From the NCBI RefSeq assembly GCF_023156235.1, contig NZ_JAKZAI010000010.1, forward strand, positions 107,157 to 171,156: a DNA stretch of 64,000 nucleotides, in the 5' to 3' direction. The stretch comes from Marinobacter goseongensis (GTDB taxonomy: Bacteria > Pseudomonadota > Gammaproteobacteria > Pseudomonadales > Oleiphilaceae). The stretch's first letter is position 1, and each line of letters opens with the position of its first letter. Of the stretch, positions 1-9,571 are shown one piece after another. The translations under genes were made by a program, and so were the position numbers. The notes under the pieces are model-generated. The model was not told the DNA's origin, ran no database searches, and was given only the letters and a program-made list of their open reading frames with translations.

Positions 1-1
1 G

Positions 2-985
2 CATCGGGTGTCATTGCTGGTCAATACCGGCCTGATGACCGATGTGGTGCGCTCCCTGAATCACGGCGCCGAGGGTATCGGGCTTTATCGCACTGAAGTG
101 CCGTTCATGATCAAGGACCGTTTTCCATCCGAGCAGGAGCAGCGGGAGTACTATCGCGAACAGTTGGAGGCCTTTGCGCCCAGCCCGGTCACCATGCGCA
201 CTCTCGACATCGGTGGTGACAAGGCGCTGACTTACTTCCCGATCGAAGAAGAAAACCCGTTCCTTGGCTGGCGGGGTATCCGGGTAACCCTGGACCACCC
301 GGAGATCTTCCTCGTTCAGGTGCGGGCGATGCTCAAGGCCAGCGAAGGGCTGAACAATCTGCAGATCATGCTGCCCATGATCAGCAACATCTCCGAGGTG
401 GAAGAGTCCCTGCACCTGATCTACCGGGTGTATCACGAGGTGCGGGAAGAAGGTTACGACATTCATATGCCCAAAGTGGGCGTGATGGTGGAGATTCCCG
501 CCGCGGTTTATCAGATCCGTGAGCTGGCGGACCGGGTGGACTTCCTGTCGGTTGGCTCCAACGATCTGACCCAGTATCTGTTGGCGGTGGATCGCAATAA
601 TCCCCGCGTGGCCCAGCTCTATCACTCCTATCACCCGGCTGTACTGCAGGCGCTGGTGCGTGTGGCCCAGGATGCCCATTCAGTGGGCAAGCCGGTGGGT
701 ATCTGCGGCGAGCTGGCCGGTGATCCCGGCGGTGCCCTGCTGCTGATGGCCATGGGGTATGATTCTCTGTCCATGAACGCGGCCAGCCTGCCCAAGGTCA
801 AATCGGTGATCCGCAGTGTGACCCGCGAGTGGGCCTGCCAGCTGTTGGAAGATGTATTGCTGCTGGATTCGCCCCACGTTATCAAGAGCTGCGTGGACCT
901 GGCCTTGCGCAATGCCGGATTCGGCCGTTATCTGCGCCCGGGCAAATCCACCAGTGCCGTCATCGCGGAGCAGGCCGCATCCTGA
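2..985 (+). CDS. ptsP: Phosphoenolpyruvate-protein phosphotransferase PtsP (EI-Ntr), 3' part
   Basis: C-terminal 327 residues of the enzyme I of the nitrogen phosphotransferase system; the start lies before the window. It carries the PEP-binding TIM-barrel domain of PEP-utilising enzymes, with the motifs GSNDLTQY and GICGELAGDP, the latter holding the catalytic Cys (codon at 704-706). In the family this domain takes phosphate from PEP and passes it to a His in the preceding domain and then to NPr. The N-terminal GAF and His domains that separate PtsP from the sugar enzyme PtsI are off the window, so the choice of PtsP rests on close similarity of the visible part (for example EVPFMIKDRFPSEQEQ) to known PtsP proteins. 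Confidence 0.88.
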   Translation, partial: HRVSLLVNTGLMTDVVRSLNHGAEGIGLYRTEVPFMIKDRFPSEQEQREYYREQLEAFAPSPVTMRTLDIGGDKALTYFPIEEENPFLGWRGIRVTLDHPEIFLVQVRAMLKASEGLNNLQIMLPMISNISEVEESLHLIYRVYHEVREEGYDIHMPKVGVMVEIPAAVYQIRELADRVDFLSVGSNDLTQYLLAVDRNNPRVAQLYHSYHPAVLQALVRVAQDAHSVGKPVGICGELAGDPGGALLLMAMGYDSLSMNAASLPKVKSVIRSVTREWACQLLEDVLLLDSPHVIKSCVDLALRNAGFGRYLRPGKSTSAVIAEQAAS

Positions 986-987
986 AG

Positions 988-1010
988 AGTTGGCCTTTTG
1001 GGCCACTTTA
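988..1010 (+). terminator. Weak stem-loop after ptsP
   Basis: TTGGCC and GGCCAC-type arms around a short TTTTG loop follow the ptsP stop, ending in ACTTTATA. The stem is short with one mismatch and the T-run is only three bases, so this may be a weak terminator. Confidence 0.3.
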
Positions 1011-1097
1011 TAGGGTGTGGACTCTAAAAACCGCTGTTACCTTGGAAACTCAGCCGTCTAGGCTTTTATCGAACAAGAACCCGACCGGGAATGTTGT

Positions 1098-2342
1098 ATG
1101 ACGTCAGCGACCACGGATATCAAATCCAAACCCCGTATCGGCCTGGCCCTGGGTGGTGGTGGCCCGTTGGGAGGGATTTACGAGATTGGGGCGCTGCGGG
1201 CGCTGGACGAGGCTCTCGACGGGTTGGACTTCAATAACATCGACGTCTACGTCGGGGTGAATGGCGGGTCCTTCGTGGCCGCTAACCTGGCCAACCAGAT
1301 GACCACCGCCCAGCTCTGCCGTATTTTTGTGCGCAATGAGGCGGAAGTTCACCCCTTTCACCCGGAAGTCTTCTATCGGCCGGCTTTTCGCGAACTCGCC
1401 AGCCGGCTGCTGGCGGTGCCGGGGCTGGTGACCACCGCCCTCCGCCGGTTTGTGAAAAACCCCTACGATCAGAGCCTGCTGGAAGCGATGACCATTCTCG
1501 CTCAGGCGGCGCCTGCCGGTTTGTTTGATAACGAGGGTCTGCACGAGTACCTGGAGCGAGCCTTCACCATGCTGGGCCGGACGAACGACTTCCGGCAACT
1601 GAAACGCAGTCTCTACATTGTCGCAGCCGACGTGGAAAGCACCGAAGCGGTCTGTTTTGGTGCCCCCGGCTTCGATCACGTGCCCATTTCCCGCGCGATC
1701 CAGGCCAGCACGGCCTCGCCGGGGCTGTATGTGCCGGTCAACATTGACGGCCGTTATTACGTGGACGGAACCCTGCGCAAAGGGTTGCATGCGTCAGTCG
1801 CGTTTGAGGATGGGGCCGATCTGGTGTTTGCCGTCAACCCCCAGGTGCCCATTGACGCCAGCGCAGCAGTGCGCGCCGGCACCATGAAGCCCGGGGAGCT
1901 GACCCGCTCCGGTATGCCCAACCTGCTGTCCCAGATGTTCCGCACCATGGTGTATTCTCGCATGCAGTCGGGTATTGCTCAGTACAAACGGGATTACCCG
2001 GATAAGGATATCCTCCTGTTCGAGCCTACCCGGGACGACGCCAAGCTGTTTTTCTCAAACGTGTTCAGTTTCCAGTCCCGCCGCATGGTGTGTGAGCACG
2101 CCTATCAGATGACCCGTCGCGATCTGCTCCAGCGGGCGGATGAGCTGGAACCCAGGCTGGCCCGATACGGCATCAAGTTGCGCCGGGACCGGCTGGAAGA
2201 TGAGCAGCGCACCATCAGCACCAGTCTGTACGGTGAGATGTTGCCGCTGTATGTGGCCAAGGGCCGCAAGAAGCGGGCCCAGAAGGGCAAGTTGGTCAGT
2301 GGACTGGGAAACGTCAGCCACCTGTTTTCCAAGGCGCAGTGA
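1098..2342 (+). CDS. Patatin-like phospholipase family protein with Asn at the nucleophile position
   Basis: 414 residues. The N-terminus has the glycine-rich oxyanion motif GGGGPLGG (from about residue 18). The dyad Asp motif is present as DGT (Asp223). In patatins the nucleophile sits in GxSxG, but here the aligned stretch is G53-V-N-G-G57, so Ser is replaced by Asn (codon AAT at 1260-1262), with a Ser three residues later (S58). The C-terminal 150 residues are basic and have no motif I recognise. There is no signal peptide, so it is probably cytoplasmic. The family hydrolyses acyl esters; given the replaced Ser, activity here is doubtful and a binding role is possible. The gene stands alone between ptsP and convergent hslU. 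Confidence 0.75.
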   Translation: MTSATTDIKSKPRIGLALGGGGPLGGIYEIGALRALDEALDGLDFNNIDVYVGVNGGSFVAANLANQMTTAQLCRIFVRNEAEVHPFHPEVFYRPAFRELASRLLAVPGLVTTALRRFVKNPYDQSLLEAMTILAQAAPAGLFDNEGLHEYLERAFTMLGRTNDFRQLKRSLYIVAADVESTEAVCFGAPGFDHVPISRAIQASTASPGLYVPVNIDGRYYVDGTLRKGLHASVAFEDGADLVFAVNPQVPIDASAAVRAGTMKPGELTRSGMPNLLSQMFRTMVYSRMQSGIAQYKRDYPDKDILLFEPTRDDAKLFFSNVFSFQSRRMVCEHAYQMTRRDLLQRADELEPRLARYGIKLRRDRLEDEQRTISTSLYGEMLPLYVAKGRKKRAQKGKLVSGLGNVSHLFSKAQ

Positions 2343-2344
2343 GC

Positions 2345-2387
2345 CGCTGAAGGTCGGGCTCGCGCTGCGCAACCCGACCCGTTCAGC
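2345..2387. repeat. REP-like imperfect palindrome between convergent genes
   Basis: Nested inverted repeat: outer arms GCTGAA/TTCAGC (2345-2350, 2382-2387) and inner arms GGTCGGG/CCCGACC (2352-2358, 2373-2379) around a GC-rich core. It lies in the 63-base gap between the stops of the patatin-like gene and hslU. There is no T-run. The look (GTCGGG stem, intergenic between convergent genes) is that of dispersed REP-type elements, which can also end transcription. Only one copy was noticed in the window. Confidence 0.5.
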
Positions 2388-2405
2388 CACACACCGATAT
2401 CTGCG

Positions 2406-3737
2406 TTAAAGGATGTAGCGGCTCAGGTCCTCGTCTTCTGCCAGCTCGCCGAGTTTCTCATCCACGTACGCCGCTGTCACTTCGAAACCGTCTGTAACCT
2501 GATCACCCGCGTCATAAGACAGGCTTTCCAGCAGCCGCTCAAGCACCGTGTGCAACCGGCGGGCGCCGATGTTCTCCGTGGTCTCATTGACCTTGCACGC
2601 TACTTCCGCAATGCGTGTAATGGCGTCGTCCGCAAACGTCAGTTTGACGCCTTCGGTGCCCATGAGCGCTTCATACTGCTGCACCAGTGAGGCGTCCGGC
2701 TCAGTCAGGATGCGTTTGAAGTCATTCGGTGTCAGCGCCTGCAATTCTACCCGGATGGGCAGTCGCCCCTGAAGTTCCGGAATCAGGTCCGATGGCTTTG
2801 AAAGGTGGAAGGCGCCGGATGCAATGAACAGAATGTGATCTGTGCGCACCGCGCCGTACTTGGTGCTGACGGTGCTGCCTTCAATCAATGGCAGCAGGTC
2901 CCTTTGAACCCCTTCACGGGAGACGTCAGAGGAGGTGTTCTCGGAGCGCTTGGCAACTTTGTCGATCTCATCGATGAACACAATGCCGTTCTGCTCGACG
3001 GACTGCACTGCGCGCTGTTTGATTTCCTCTTCATTCACCAGTTTGGCAGCTTCTTCGTCCTTGACCTGCTTCAGCGCGTCCGCCACTTTCATCTTGCGGG
3101 TTTTCCGTTTGTCGGCGGACATACTGGAAAACATGCTTTGCAGCTGGTTGGTCATCTCTTCCATGCCCGGAGGCGCCATGATCTCGACACCGGCGCCGCC
3201 GCTGCGCAGATCAATTTCGATTTCTTTGTCATCCAACTCACCTTCCCGCAGCTTCTTGCGGAACAACTGGCGGGTGGACGATTCGCCGTCGGTGCGCTGG
3301 CTGTCTTCCTTGAAGTCCCGGGCGGGGGGCAGCAGGGCATCCAGAATGCGCTCTTCCGCAGCATCGAGGGCGCGGTGTTCGTGGCGTTTTTTCTCGGTTT
3401 CGCGGAGCATCTTGACCGCCATGTCAGCAAGGTCACGGATGATGGATTCCACGTCCCGGCCCACGTAGCCCACTTCGGTGAACTTGGTGGCCTCCACTTT
3501 GAGGAATGGCGCATCGGCGAGTTTGGCGAGCCGTCGCGCAATTTCGGTCTTACCCACGCCGGTGGGGCCGATCATCAGGATGTTTTTCGGGGTAATCTCT
3601 TCACGCAGATCGGCATCCAGCTGCATGCGGCGCCATCGGTTACGCAAGGCAATGGCAACCGCGCGCTTGGCCTCTTCCTGGCCGACGATGTGTTTGTTGA
3701 GCTCGTGAACAATTTCACGGGGAGTCATTGCAGACAT
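2406..3737 (-). CDS. hslU: ATP-dependent protease ATPase subunit HslU
   Basis: 443 residues, the same length as the E. coli protein. An AAA+ unfoldase that forms hexamers, unfolds substrates and feeds them to the HslV peptidase in the cytoplasm. Walker A is GPTGVGKT (residues 57-64), Walker B is VFIDEID, and the variable I-domain lies between them. The C-terminal tail ends in SRYIL, the segment known to dock into HslV and switch it on. It lies 12 bases downstream of hslV on the same strand, the usual order in this operon, and is the last gene of the priA-to-hslU run. Confidence 0.97.
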   Translation of the reverse strand: MSAMTPREIVHELNKHIVGQEEAKRAVAIALRNRWRRMQLDADLREEITPKNILMIGPTGVGKTEIARRLAKLADAPFLKVEATKFTEVGYVGRDVESIIRDLADMAVKMLRETEKKRHEHRALDAAEERILDALLPPARDFKEDSQRTDGESSTRQLFRKKLREGELDDKEIEIDLRSGGAGVEIMAPPGMEEMTNQLQSMFSSMSADKRKTRKMKVADALKQVKDEEAAKLVNEEEIKQRAVQSVEQNGIVFIDEIDKVAKRSENTSSDVSREGVQRDLLPLIEGSTVSTKYGAVRTDHILFIASGAFHLSKPSDLIPELQGRLPIRVELQALTPNDFKRILTEPDASLVQQYEALMGTEGVKLTFADDAITRIAEVACKVNETTENIGARRLHTVLERLLESLSYDAGDQVTDGFEVTAAYVDEKLGELAEDEDLSRYIL

Positions 3738-3749
3738 GGTGGCTCCGGA

Positions 3750-4280
3750 TCAGTCGTTGGCGGAAAGCACTTCCAGGGTGCGATTGTGGTTGGTGTAGAT
3801 GCAGATGTCGGCCGCGATATCCAGGCCTTTCTCCACAATCTCACTGGCTTTCAGGTCGGTATTTTCAAGCAGGGCGCGGGCGGAGGCCTGGGCGAATGGC
3901 CCGCCGGAACCAATGGCAATCAGGCCCTGTTCCGGCTCGATGACGTCGCCGTTGCCGGTAATGATCAGCGAGGCGGTCTTGTCCGCCACCGCCAGCAATG
4001 CTTCGAGCTTGCGCAGTGCGCGGTCTGTTCGCCAGTCCTTGGCCAGTTCCACTGCCGCCCGGGTCAGGTTGCCCTGGTGTTTCTCCAGTTGGGCCTCGAA
4101 CCGTTCAAACAGCGTAAACGCGTCGGCGGTGCCGCCAGCAAAGCCCGCCAGGACCTTGCCGTTGTAGAGCCGGCGAACCTTGCGGGCGTTGCCTTTCATA
4201 ACGGTGTTGCCAAGGGAAACCTGGCCATCGCCAGCCATGGCGACTTCGTCGTCGCGCCTGACGGAGAGAATGGTAGTCAT
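3750..4280 (-). CDS. hslV: ATP-dependent protease peptidase subunit HslV
   Basis: 176 residues, as in E. coli. A proteasome-beta-like threonine peptidase; removing Met exposes the N-terminal Thr of TTILSVRR as the nucleophile. The expected Lys in the [12 protein letters not shown] stretch and the GTADAF loop are present. Works as a double ring capped by HslU to degrade damaged or regulatory proteins in the cytoplasm. It sits between the SPOR-domain gene and hslU, in line with the order in related bacteria. Confidence 0.97.
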   Translation of the reverse strand: MTTILSVRRDDEVAMAGDGQVSLGNTVMKGNARKVRRLYNGKVLAGFAGGTADAFTLFERFEAQLEKHQGNLTRAAVELAKDWRTDRALRKLEALLAVADKTASLIITGNGDVIEPEQGLIAIGSGGPFAQASARALLENTDLKASEIVEKGLDIAADICIYTNHNRTLEVLSAND

Positions 4281-4356
4281 GTGGGCTCCAGTTGCCTGAT
4301 GAAAAACGGTATTCAGCAGTTATGGAGGCTGGCGGTGTGTTTTCAAGGGCTGGCGT

Positions 4357-4860
4357 TCAGCCCTCTTTGGGAATTTTCCGCACCAGAGGTTCGATATTGA
4401 TGGAGACCAGCTTGTCGATGGCGGAGTTCATCTGGCTGCGGGAGGTGAAGGGGCCCACGTTGACCCGATACCAGGTACTGCCGCTGTCGAGATCGATGCG
4501 CTGAACGTTGGCCCGCAGTCCCTGGAACGCGATCTGCGCGCGCTGGCGCTCAGCGTCCTGTTGGCTGCGGAAAGACCCTGACTGAATCAGATAGGTAAAA
4601 TCCTGGGATGCCGGCCCGGGCGTATACTCCTCTACTTTCGGAGGAACCACCTCGGATTCCGGCAGCAGCTCGTAGAACCGATAGCGTTGCTTTTCTTCTT
4701 TGCCGGAGGCGGTTTCCCGCTCAGGAGGCGGCGTTGCCGCCGGTGTCTGCCTGGTGGTTTCCCGCGGCACAGGGTCCGGGGCTGGCAGCGAATTGAGGTA
4801 GGCGATGAAGCCGATAAAGCCGCCAACGGCTGCGAGTGACAGAACCCACTTCAGTGACAT
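4357..4860 (-). CDS. SPOR-domain cell division protein (FtsN-like)
   Basis: 167 residues. One N-terminal membrane helix (about residues 5-25) is followed by a Pro/Glu/Thr-rich linker and a C-terminal SPOR domain (about residues 90-165, with the usual IQSGSF start and YRVNVGPF strand). SPOR domains bind septal peptidoglycan stripped of stem peptides. The place between argS and hslV is where FtsN-like SPOR proteins are found in Pseudomonas and relatives. It is shorter than E. coli FtsN (319 residues) and I see no clear FtsN essential motif, so the role in septation is inferred from domain layout and position. Confidence 0.8.
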   Translation of the reverse strand: MSLKWVLSLAAVGGFIGFIAYLNSLPAPDPVPRETTRQTPAATPPPERETASGKEEKQRYRFYELLPESEVVPPKVEEYTPGPASQDFTYLIQSGSFRSQQDAERQRAQIAFQGLRANVQRIDLDSGSTWYRVNVGPFTSRSQMNSAIDKLVSINIEPLVRKIPKEG

Positions 4861-4878
4861 GTGTCGATAATTCCCGAG

Positions 4879-6564
4879 TTACATTTCTTCCGGCGCGCTA
4901 ACGCCAAGAAGGTCCAGACCATTCGCGATCACCTGGCGCACAGCCAGATAGAGGCTGATGCGAGCGTCGCGCAGAGCGGTATCTTCAATCAACACCTTGT
5001 GGGCGTTGTAGTACGTATGGAATTGTCCCGCCAGCTCCCGCAGGTAATGGGTCAGGTGGTGCGGCTCACGCTGGGCAGCGGAATTGGCAATCAGCTCAGG
5101 ATATTTTGCCAGCTGGTTGGCCAGTTCTTTTTCTTCGTCCAGTGTCAGTAAGGACAGATCGCCGACGCATTCATTCAGGCCGCGGTTTACGCCTTCCTCA
5201 GCCAGTTTGCGCAGCACGCTGCAAATACGGGCGTGAGCATATTGGATGTAGTACACCGGATTTTCATTGGTCTGGGAGCGGGCCAGATCAATATCGAAGG
5301 TCAACTGGGAGTCGACGCGCCGTGCTGCCAGGAAAAAGCGCGTGGCGTCACGGCCCACTTCGTCAATCAGATCACGAACGGTCACGTAGCTGCCGGCACG
5401 CTTGGAGATTTTTACTTCCTGTCCGGAGCGGGTCACCATGACCATCTGGTGCAATACGTAATCCGGCCAGCCTCCGGGAATGCCGGCGTCGAGCGCCTGA
5501 AGGCCGGCCCGCACGCGGGTGACGGTGGAATGGTGGTCCGCGCCCTGCTCGTTGATCACCGTGGTAAATCCACGCTGCCACTTGTCCAGGTGGTAGGCCA
5601 CGTCCGGCAGGAAATAGGTGTAGCCACCGTCTTTCTTGCGCATGACACGGTCCTTGTCGTCACCGAACTCGGTGGTTTTCAGCCAAAGGGCGCCGTCGTG
5701 TTCGTAGGTGTAGCCGTTTTCCTGCAGGCGGTTGACGGTCGCTTCGACCTTGCCGTCCTGGTAGAGGGAGGATTCCAGAAAGTAAACGTCAAATTCTACG
5801 CCGAAGGCCTTCAGATCGAGATCCTGCTCACGGCGCAGATAGGCCACGGCGAATTCACGGATGGCGTCCATATCGTCGGGATCGGCTTTACCGGTCACCT
5901 GGCGGTCGTCTGCGGTGATGGTCTCGCCGGCCAGATAAGCGTTGGCCACGTCCACAATGTAGTCACCGCGGTAGCCATCGGCCGGCCAGCTGTCGTCTTC
6001 CGGTGTCAGTCCTTTCACCCGGGACTGTACCGACAGGGTCAGGTTGTTGATCTGGGCTCCGGCGTCGTTGTAGTAGAACTCCCGGGTCACTTTATAGCCG
6101 TTGGCTTCCAGCAGCCGGCACAGGCAATCGCCGATGGCGGCCCCACGGCCATGACCAACGTGCAGGGGGCCGGTCGGGTTTGCGGACACGAATTCCACCT
6201 GAACTTTCTCGCCCTGGCCTGTGCGGTTGCGGCCGAACTGATGGGCTTCGTCCAGAACAGTATTCACCACGCCAAAGGCGCTGGCGGTGCTCATGAAAAA
6301 ATTGATGAAACCGGGACCGGCAATTTCCACTTTTTCCACGGCCGAGCTTTGTGGAATCCTTGCCACCAACGCCTCTGCCAGTTGCCGCGGCGGGCAGCCC
6401 GCCGCCTTCGCGGCCACCAGGGCAATGTTGCAGGCGTAATCACCGTGGGACTTGTCCTTGGTGTTACCAACCTGCGGGCTGTAGGACTGATCCGCGGGCA
6501 GGGTGCCCTCGGATTGCAGAGTGGCCAGTGCAGACTGGAGCAGATCGGAGACGGTTTCTTTCAT
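4879..6564 (-). CDS. argS: Arginyl-tRNA synthetase
   Basis: 561 residues, class I synthetase charging tRNA-Arg. The N-terminal Arg-tRNA domain is followed by the HIGH-type motif HVGH within [13 protein letters not shown], and a KMSKS-like KISKR. The C-terminal DALR anticodon-binding helix bundle ends in the usual short hydrophobic tail. It is 18 bases upstream of the SPOR-domain gene and is transcribed with it towards hslVU. Confidence 0.97.
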   Translation of the reverse strand: MKETVSDLLQSALATLQSEGTLPADQSYSPQVGNTKDKSHGDYACNIALVAAKAAGCPPRQLAEALVARIPQSSAVEKVEIAGPGFINFFMSTASAFGVVNTVLDEAHQFGRNRTGQGEKVQVEFVSANPTGPLHVGHGRGAAIGDCLCRLLEANGYKVTREFYYNDAGAQINNLTLSVQSRVKGLTPEDDSWPADGYRGDYIVDVANAYLAGETITADDRQVTGKADPDDMDAIREFAVAYLRREQDLDLKAFGVEFDVYFLESSLYQDGKVEATVNRLQENGYTYEHDGALWLKTTEFGDDKDRVMRKKDGGYTYFLPDVAYHLDKWQRGFTTVINEQGADHHSTVTRVRAGLQALDAGIPGGWPDYVLHQMVMVTRSGQEVKISKRAGSYVTVRDLIDEVGRDATRFFLAARRVDSQLTFDIDLARSQTNENPVYYIQYAHARICSVLRKLAEEGVNRGLNECVGDLSLLTLDEEKELANQLAKYPELIANSAAQREPHHLTHYLRELAGQFHTYYNAHKVLIEDTALRDARISLYLAVRQVIANGLDLLGVSAPEEM

Positions 6565-6678
6565 GCTGTCGGATGACTCGGTTTACGGAAGAATGGGTAT
6601 CAGGCGGGAGACCGCCGGGAATCGAAGCTCGCTATTATCGCGGAAACGGCAGCTGCAAGCAAAAAGCCTACGCGTGTC

Positions 6679-8886
6679 TCAGCCGGTTTCCTGCGGATCC
6701 ACATCAATCATCCATTTCAGCCCACTCGGCAGTTTTTGCTGATCCAGATCCTGACACAGATGGGCAAGTACCTGGTTCAGTCGTTTGCGGTTGTCACAGC
6801 ACAGCACCAACTGTGCCCGGTGGCGGTCCGCGCGGCGGGCGATCAGCGCCGGCAGCGGCCCCCAGACATCGATGCCGGTTACGCTGGCTTTCGGTTTCAG
6901 GGTGTCCAGCAGTGCCAGGCTTTTTGCCATGGTGTCGGCTTCTGCCCGGAATATTGCCATGGCACGAAAAGGCGGGAACAGACCGTTCTCCCGCTCGGCA
7001 AGCAATTGATCGGCCAGGGCTAGATAGTGGCCCTGGCAGAGGGATTTCAGAATCGGATGGTCGCTGTGGCAGGTCTGGACCAGGACGTGTCCCGGTTTTT
7101 CGCCACGACCCGCGCGACCGCTGACCTGCAGCAAGGTCTGAATGAGCTGTTCGGGGGCCCTGAAATCGATGCTGAACAGGCCGCCGTCGGCGTTGACCAC
7201 CACCACCAGCGTGACGTTGGGAAAATCATGACCTTTCGCCAGCATCTGGGTGCCGACCAGGATGCAGGGCTCCCCGGTGTTCACTTTTTTGAGAATGCCC
7301 TGGATGCTTCCTTTGCGCTGGGTGCTGTCGCGGTCCACCCGCACCACCGGCGTGTCCGGAAACTGCGCGGCGAGAATGTCCTCGGTGCGTTCGGTACCCT
7401 GGCCGACCGGTTTGAAGGCCTCGCTCTGGCATTTGGGGCAGTGTTCCGTGGCGGCGGTCTGGTAATCGCAATGGTGGCAGCGCATGGCCCGGTCTCGTCG
7501 GTGGTAGGTCAGCCGGGTGTCGCAGCGCGGGCACTCCACCATATGCCCGCAATCGAAACACATCATCACCGGAGCGAAGCCACGCCGGTTTACAAACACC
7601 AGGGCCTGCTGGCCAGCTGCAAGGCATTTCTCGATGGCTTGCAGGGTAGGGCGGGACAGACCGCCCTCGAGCGGACGGCTGCGGATATCCAGCAGGCTGA
7701 TGGTGGGCGGCCGGGCGTTACCCGCCCGTTCCTCGAGCCTGATCAGCCGGTATTTTCCGGACAGGGCGTTGTGATAGGACTCCAGGGAGGGAGTCGCCGA
7801 GCCCAGTATCACCGGGCATTGGTTCAGGTGTCCCCGATATACGGCCACATCCCGCCCTGAGTAGCGGAAACCCTCGCCCTGCTTGTAGGAGCTGTCGTGC
7901 TCCTCATCAACGATAATGGTTTTCAGGTGCGTGAACGGTAGTAGCACGGCGGACCGTGTACCGATCAGAATGACCGGTTCGCCGTTACGGACTTTCAGCC
8001 ACGTAGACAGGCGCTCGCCATCATTCAGGGCCGAATGCCAGACCACAATCCGGTGGCCGAAATAGCGCTGGAATCGGGCCACCGTTTGCGGCGTCAGATT
8101 GATTTCCGGCACCAGCACCAGCGCCTGCGAGGCGTCATCGAGCCGTTGCTTCAGGTAATGAAGGTAGAGCTCGGTTTTGCCGCTACCGGTAATGCCGAAC
8201 AGAAGCGATGCGTTGAAGCCCTCGTCTGGCCCGGGAATCTGGTCAGCGGCTGCTTGCTGCACCGGCGACAGGGTCGGCCCCGGTGTTGGCGGTGCCGGAG
8301 CCGGCGCTTCGCCTAAGGCGGCAGACTCCTCTACCAGTGCTTTCTGGTGCAGTGTGCGAATCTGCTCGCGGGTGAAGCCGGCGGCGACAATGGCCGACAC
8401 AGGAGCGCCGGCAGGGCGCTCCCTGAGCCAGGTAAGCAGTGCCTTTTGACGATGGGCGTTGGCGGAGAGCGTTTGAGGGAGTCCGCTGGCACGCCACCAG
8501 GTGTCCGGTTTTTCCGCGGCCGGGCGGCCGCGCCGCAATGCCGGCGGCAGTGCAGTAAAAAGACATTCCCCCAAAGGGTGCTGATAATAGTCTGATGCCC
8601 AGCTCAATAGCCGAAAGGTTTCCGGCGGTAGCGCCGGCCAGGGCTCAGGGGTGGAATACACCGATTTCAATTCGATTCCTGCGGGCGGCTCTACGCCGGT
8701 TTCCACGACCAGGCCCATGGCCGATTGCCGGCCAAACGGTATGTTCACTCGCTGGCCTGGCTGGAGCGCCAGATGGTCGGGCGTGCGGTAGTCGAAAAGA
8801 CGGCGCAAAGGACGGTTCAGGGCAATACGCACAGTGGCCGGCGGTTGCCCGGTTCCGCTGGAAGTCCGTTTCGGTGAGGCAGTCAC
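6679..8886 (-). CDS. priA: Primosomal replication protein N' (PriA helicase)
   Basis: Superfamily 2 DNA helicase that restarts stalled replication forks and loads DnaB. Walker A is GITGSGKTE, the DEAH-type box reads DEEH, and the zinc-binding Cys pairs CFDC, CPRC, CHHC and CPKC lie in the helicase core. The frame stays open to an ATG at 8952, but the GTG at 8886 is preferred. The longer N-terminus is Pro/Arg-rich and unlike the family, which begins close to the VRIALNRPL strand, and the GTG start also keeps the gene clear of the rpmE promoter on the other strand. From this start the protein has 735 residues. Confidence 0.93.
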   Translation of the reverse strand: MTASPKRTSSGTGQPPATVRIALNRPLRRLFDYRTPDHLALQPGQRVNIPFGRQSAMGLVVETGVEPPAGIELKSVYSTPEPWPALPPETFRLLSWASDYYQHPLGECLFTALPPALRRGRPAAEKPDTWWRASGLPQTLSANAHRQKALLTWLRERPAGAPVSAIVAAGFTREQIRTLHQKALVEESAALGEAPAPAPPTPGPTLSPVQQAAADQIPGPDEGFNASLLFGITGSGKTELYLHYLKQRLDDASQALVLVPEINLTPQTVARFQRYFGHRIVVWHSALNDGERLSTWLKVRNGEPVILIGTRSAVLLPFTHLKTIIVDEEHDSSYKQGEGFRYSGRDVAVYRGHLNQCPVILGSATPSLESYHNALSGKYRLIRLEERAGNARPPTISLLDIRSRPLEGGLSRPTLQAIEKCLAAGQQALVFVNRRGFAPVMMCFDCGHMVECPRCDTRLTYHRRDRAMRCHHCDYQTAATEHCPKCQSEAFKPVGQGTERTEDILAAQFPDTPVVRVDRDSTQRKGSIQGILKKVNTGEPCILVGTQMLAKGHDFPNVTLVVVVNADGGLFSIDFRAPEQLIQTLLQVSGRAGRGEKPGHVLVQTCHSDHPILKSLCQGHYLALADQLLAERENGLFPPFRAMAIFRAEADTMAKSLALLDTLKPKASVTGIDVWGPLPALIARRADRHRAQLVLCCDNRKRLNQVLAHLCQDLDQQKLPSGLKWMIDVDPQETG

Positions 8887-8962
8887 GGTATTTGCGTATC
8901 CTTGATATCGACGTGGAGGCGGCCGGTACGGCGTGCGGGGGAAATGCCCCAAAGGTTTGGGC

Positions 8963-8991
8963 TTGCCTGCCGTAGCGTTTGCAAGTAAGAT
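8963..8991 (+). promoter_or_regulatory. Sigma-70 type promoter for rpmE
   Basis: TTGCCT (8963-8968), a 17-base spacer, and TAAGAT (8986-8991), about 127 bases before the rpmE start. It faces away from priA, so the two genes are divergent. Confidence 0.55.
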
Positions 8992-9118
8992 TCGCGGTCT
9001 GTTTCCGGCAGGGCATGATTGTGCCCCGTCTTCTTCATTGATTCAAACATGCGGTGCCCGGCGCCCGGAGTAAGAAGCTCCCGCGATCAGGTAGCGGCAT
9101 GACCGACAGAGGTTCGCC

Positions 9119-9340
9119 ATGAAAGAAGGTATCCACCCCAAGTACGAAGAGATTACCGCTACCTGCTCATGCGGTAACGTGATCAAGACCCGTTCCACCA
9201 TCGGTCAGGATCTGCAGCTGGATGTGTGCTCCCAGTGCCACCCGTTCTACACTGGCAAGCAGAAGGTTATGGATACCGGTGGTCGTATCGATCGCTTCCA
9301 GAAGCGTTTCGGTGGCCGCATCGGTGGCAAGAAAGACTGA
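9119..9340 (+). CDS. rpmE: Large ribosomal subunit protein bL31 (zinc-binding type)
   Basis: 73 residues. A component of the 50S subunit that bridges to the 30S head. It is the zinc-containing form, with Cys pairs CSC (residues 16 and 18) and CSQC (37 and 40). Organisms with this form often hold a Cys-free copy for zinc shortage; none is in this window. Monocistronic: own promoter upstream and a strong terminator 17 bases downstream. Confidence 0.97.
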   Translation: MKEGIHPKYEEITATCSCGNVIKTRSTIGQDLQLDVCSQCHPFYTGKQKVMDTGGRIDRFQKRFGGRIGGKKD

Positions 9341-9357
9341 TTATCCGGTTCTTTCTG

Positions 9358-9386
9358 AAAAAAGCGTCCTGTGGGACGCTTTTTTT
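9358..9386 (+). terminator. Rho-independent terminator of rpmE
   Basis: Stem GCGTCC/GGACGC (9364-9369, 9374-9379) with a TGTG loop, an A-run before it and seven T after it. Confidence 0.9.
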
Positions 9387-9473
9387 GTGCCCGAACCCCC
9401 GGGACATTCGTAAATAGTGGCGGTGTATACGCAGTTGGCCCTATTGACTGCTCAGTAAATGCACAATCAGGCC

Positions 9474-9502
9474 TTGTCTGATCTACGCCTTCGCGCCATA
9501 AT
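9474..9502 (+). promoter_or_regulatory. Sigma-70 type promoter for the malic enzyme gene
   Basis: TTGTCT (9474-9479), 17-base spacer, CATAAT (9497-9502), 69 bases before the ATG at 9572. The -10 box lies inside a perfect palindrome (listed separately). Confidence 0.6.
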
Positions 9503-9508
9503 GGCGCG
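9492..9508. promoter_or_regulatory. Operator candidate: 17-base perfect palindrome on the -10 box
   Basis: CGCGCCAT-A-ATGGCGCG, arms 9492-9499 and 9501-9508, centred on the -10 box of the malic enzyme promoter. A protein bound here would block RNA polymerase. The binding protein is unknown. Confidence 0.5.
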
Positions 9509-9571
9509 CTCCGTTGGGACAGGTCCCGGCGGGTTTATTACCTCTTAAACGTGACAAACGGAACAGTGGCA

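Noticed and set aside
2805..4400. Long open frame (531 codons) on the plus strand
   Set aside because: It lies wholly antisense to hslU and hslV, which are clear genes; the translated chain has no family pattern and is rich in Gly/His/Phe as expected for the reverse of GC-rich genes.
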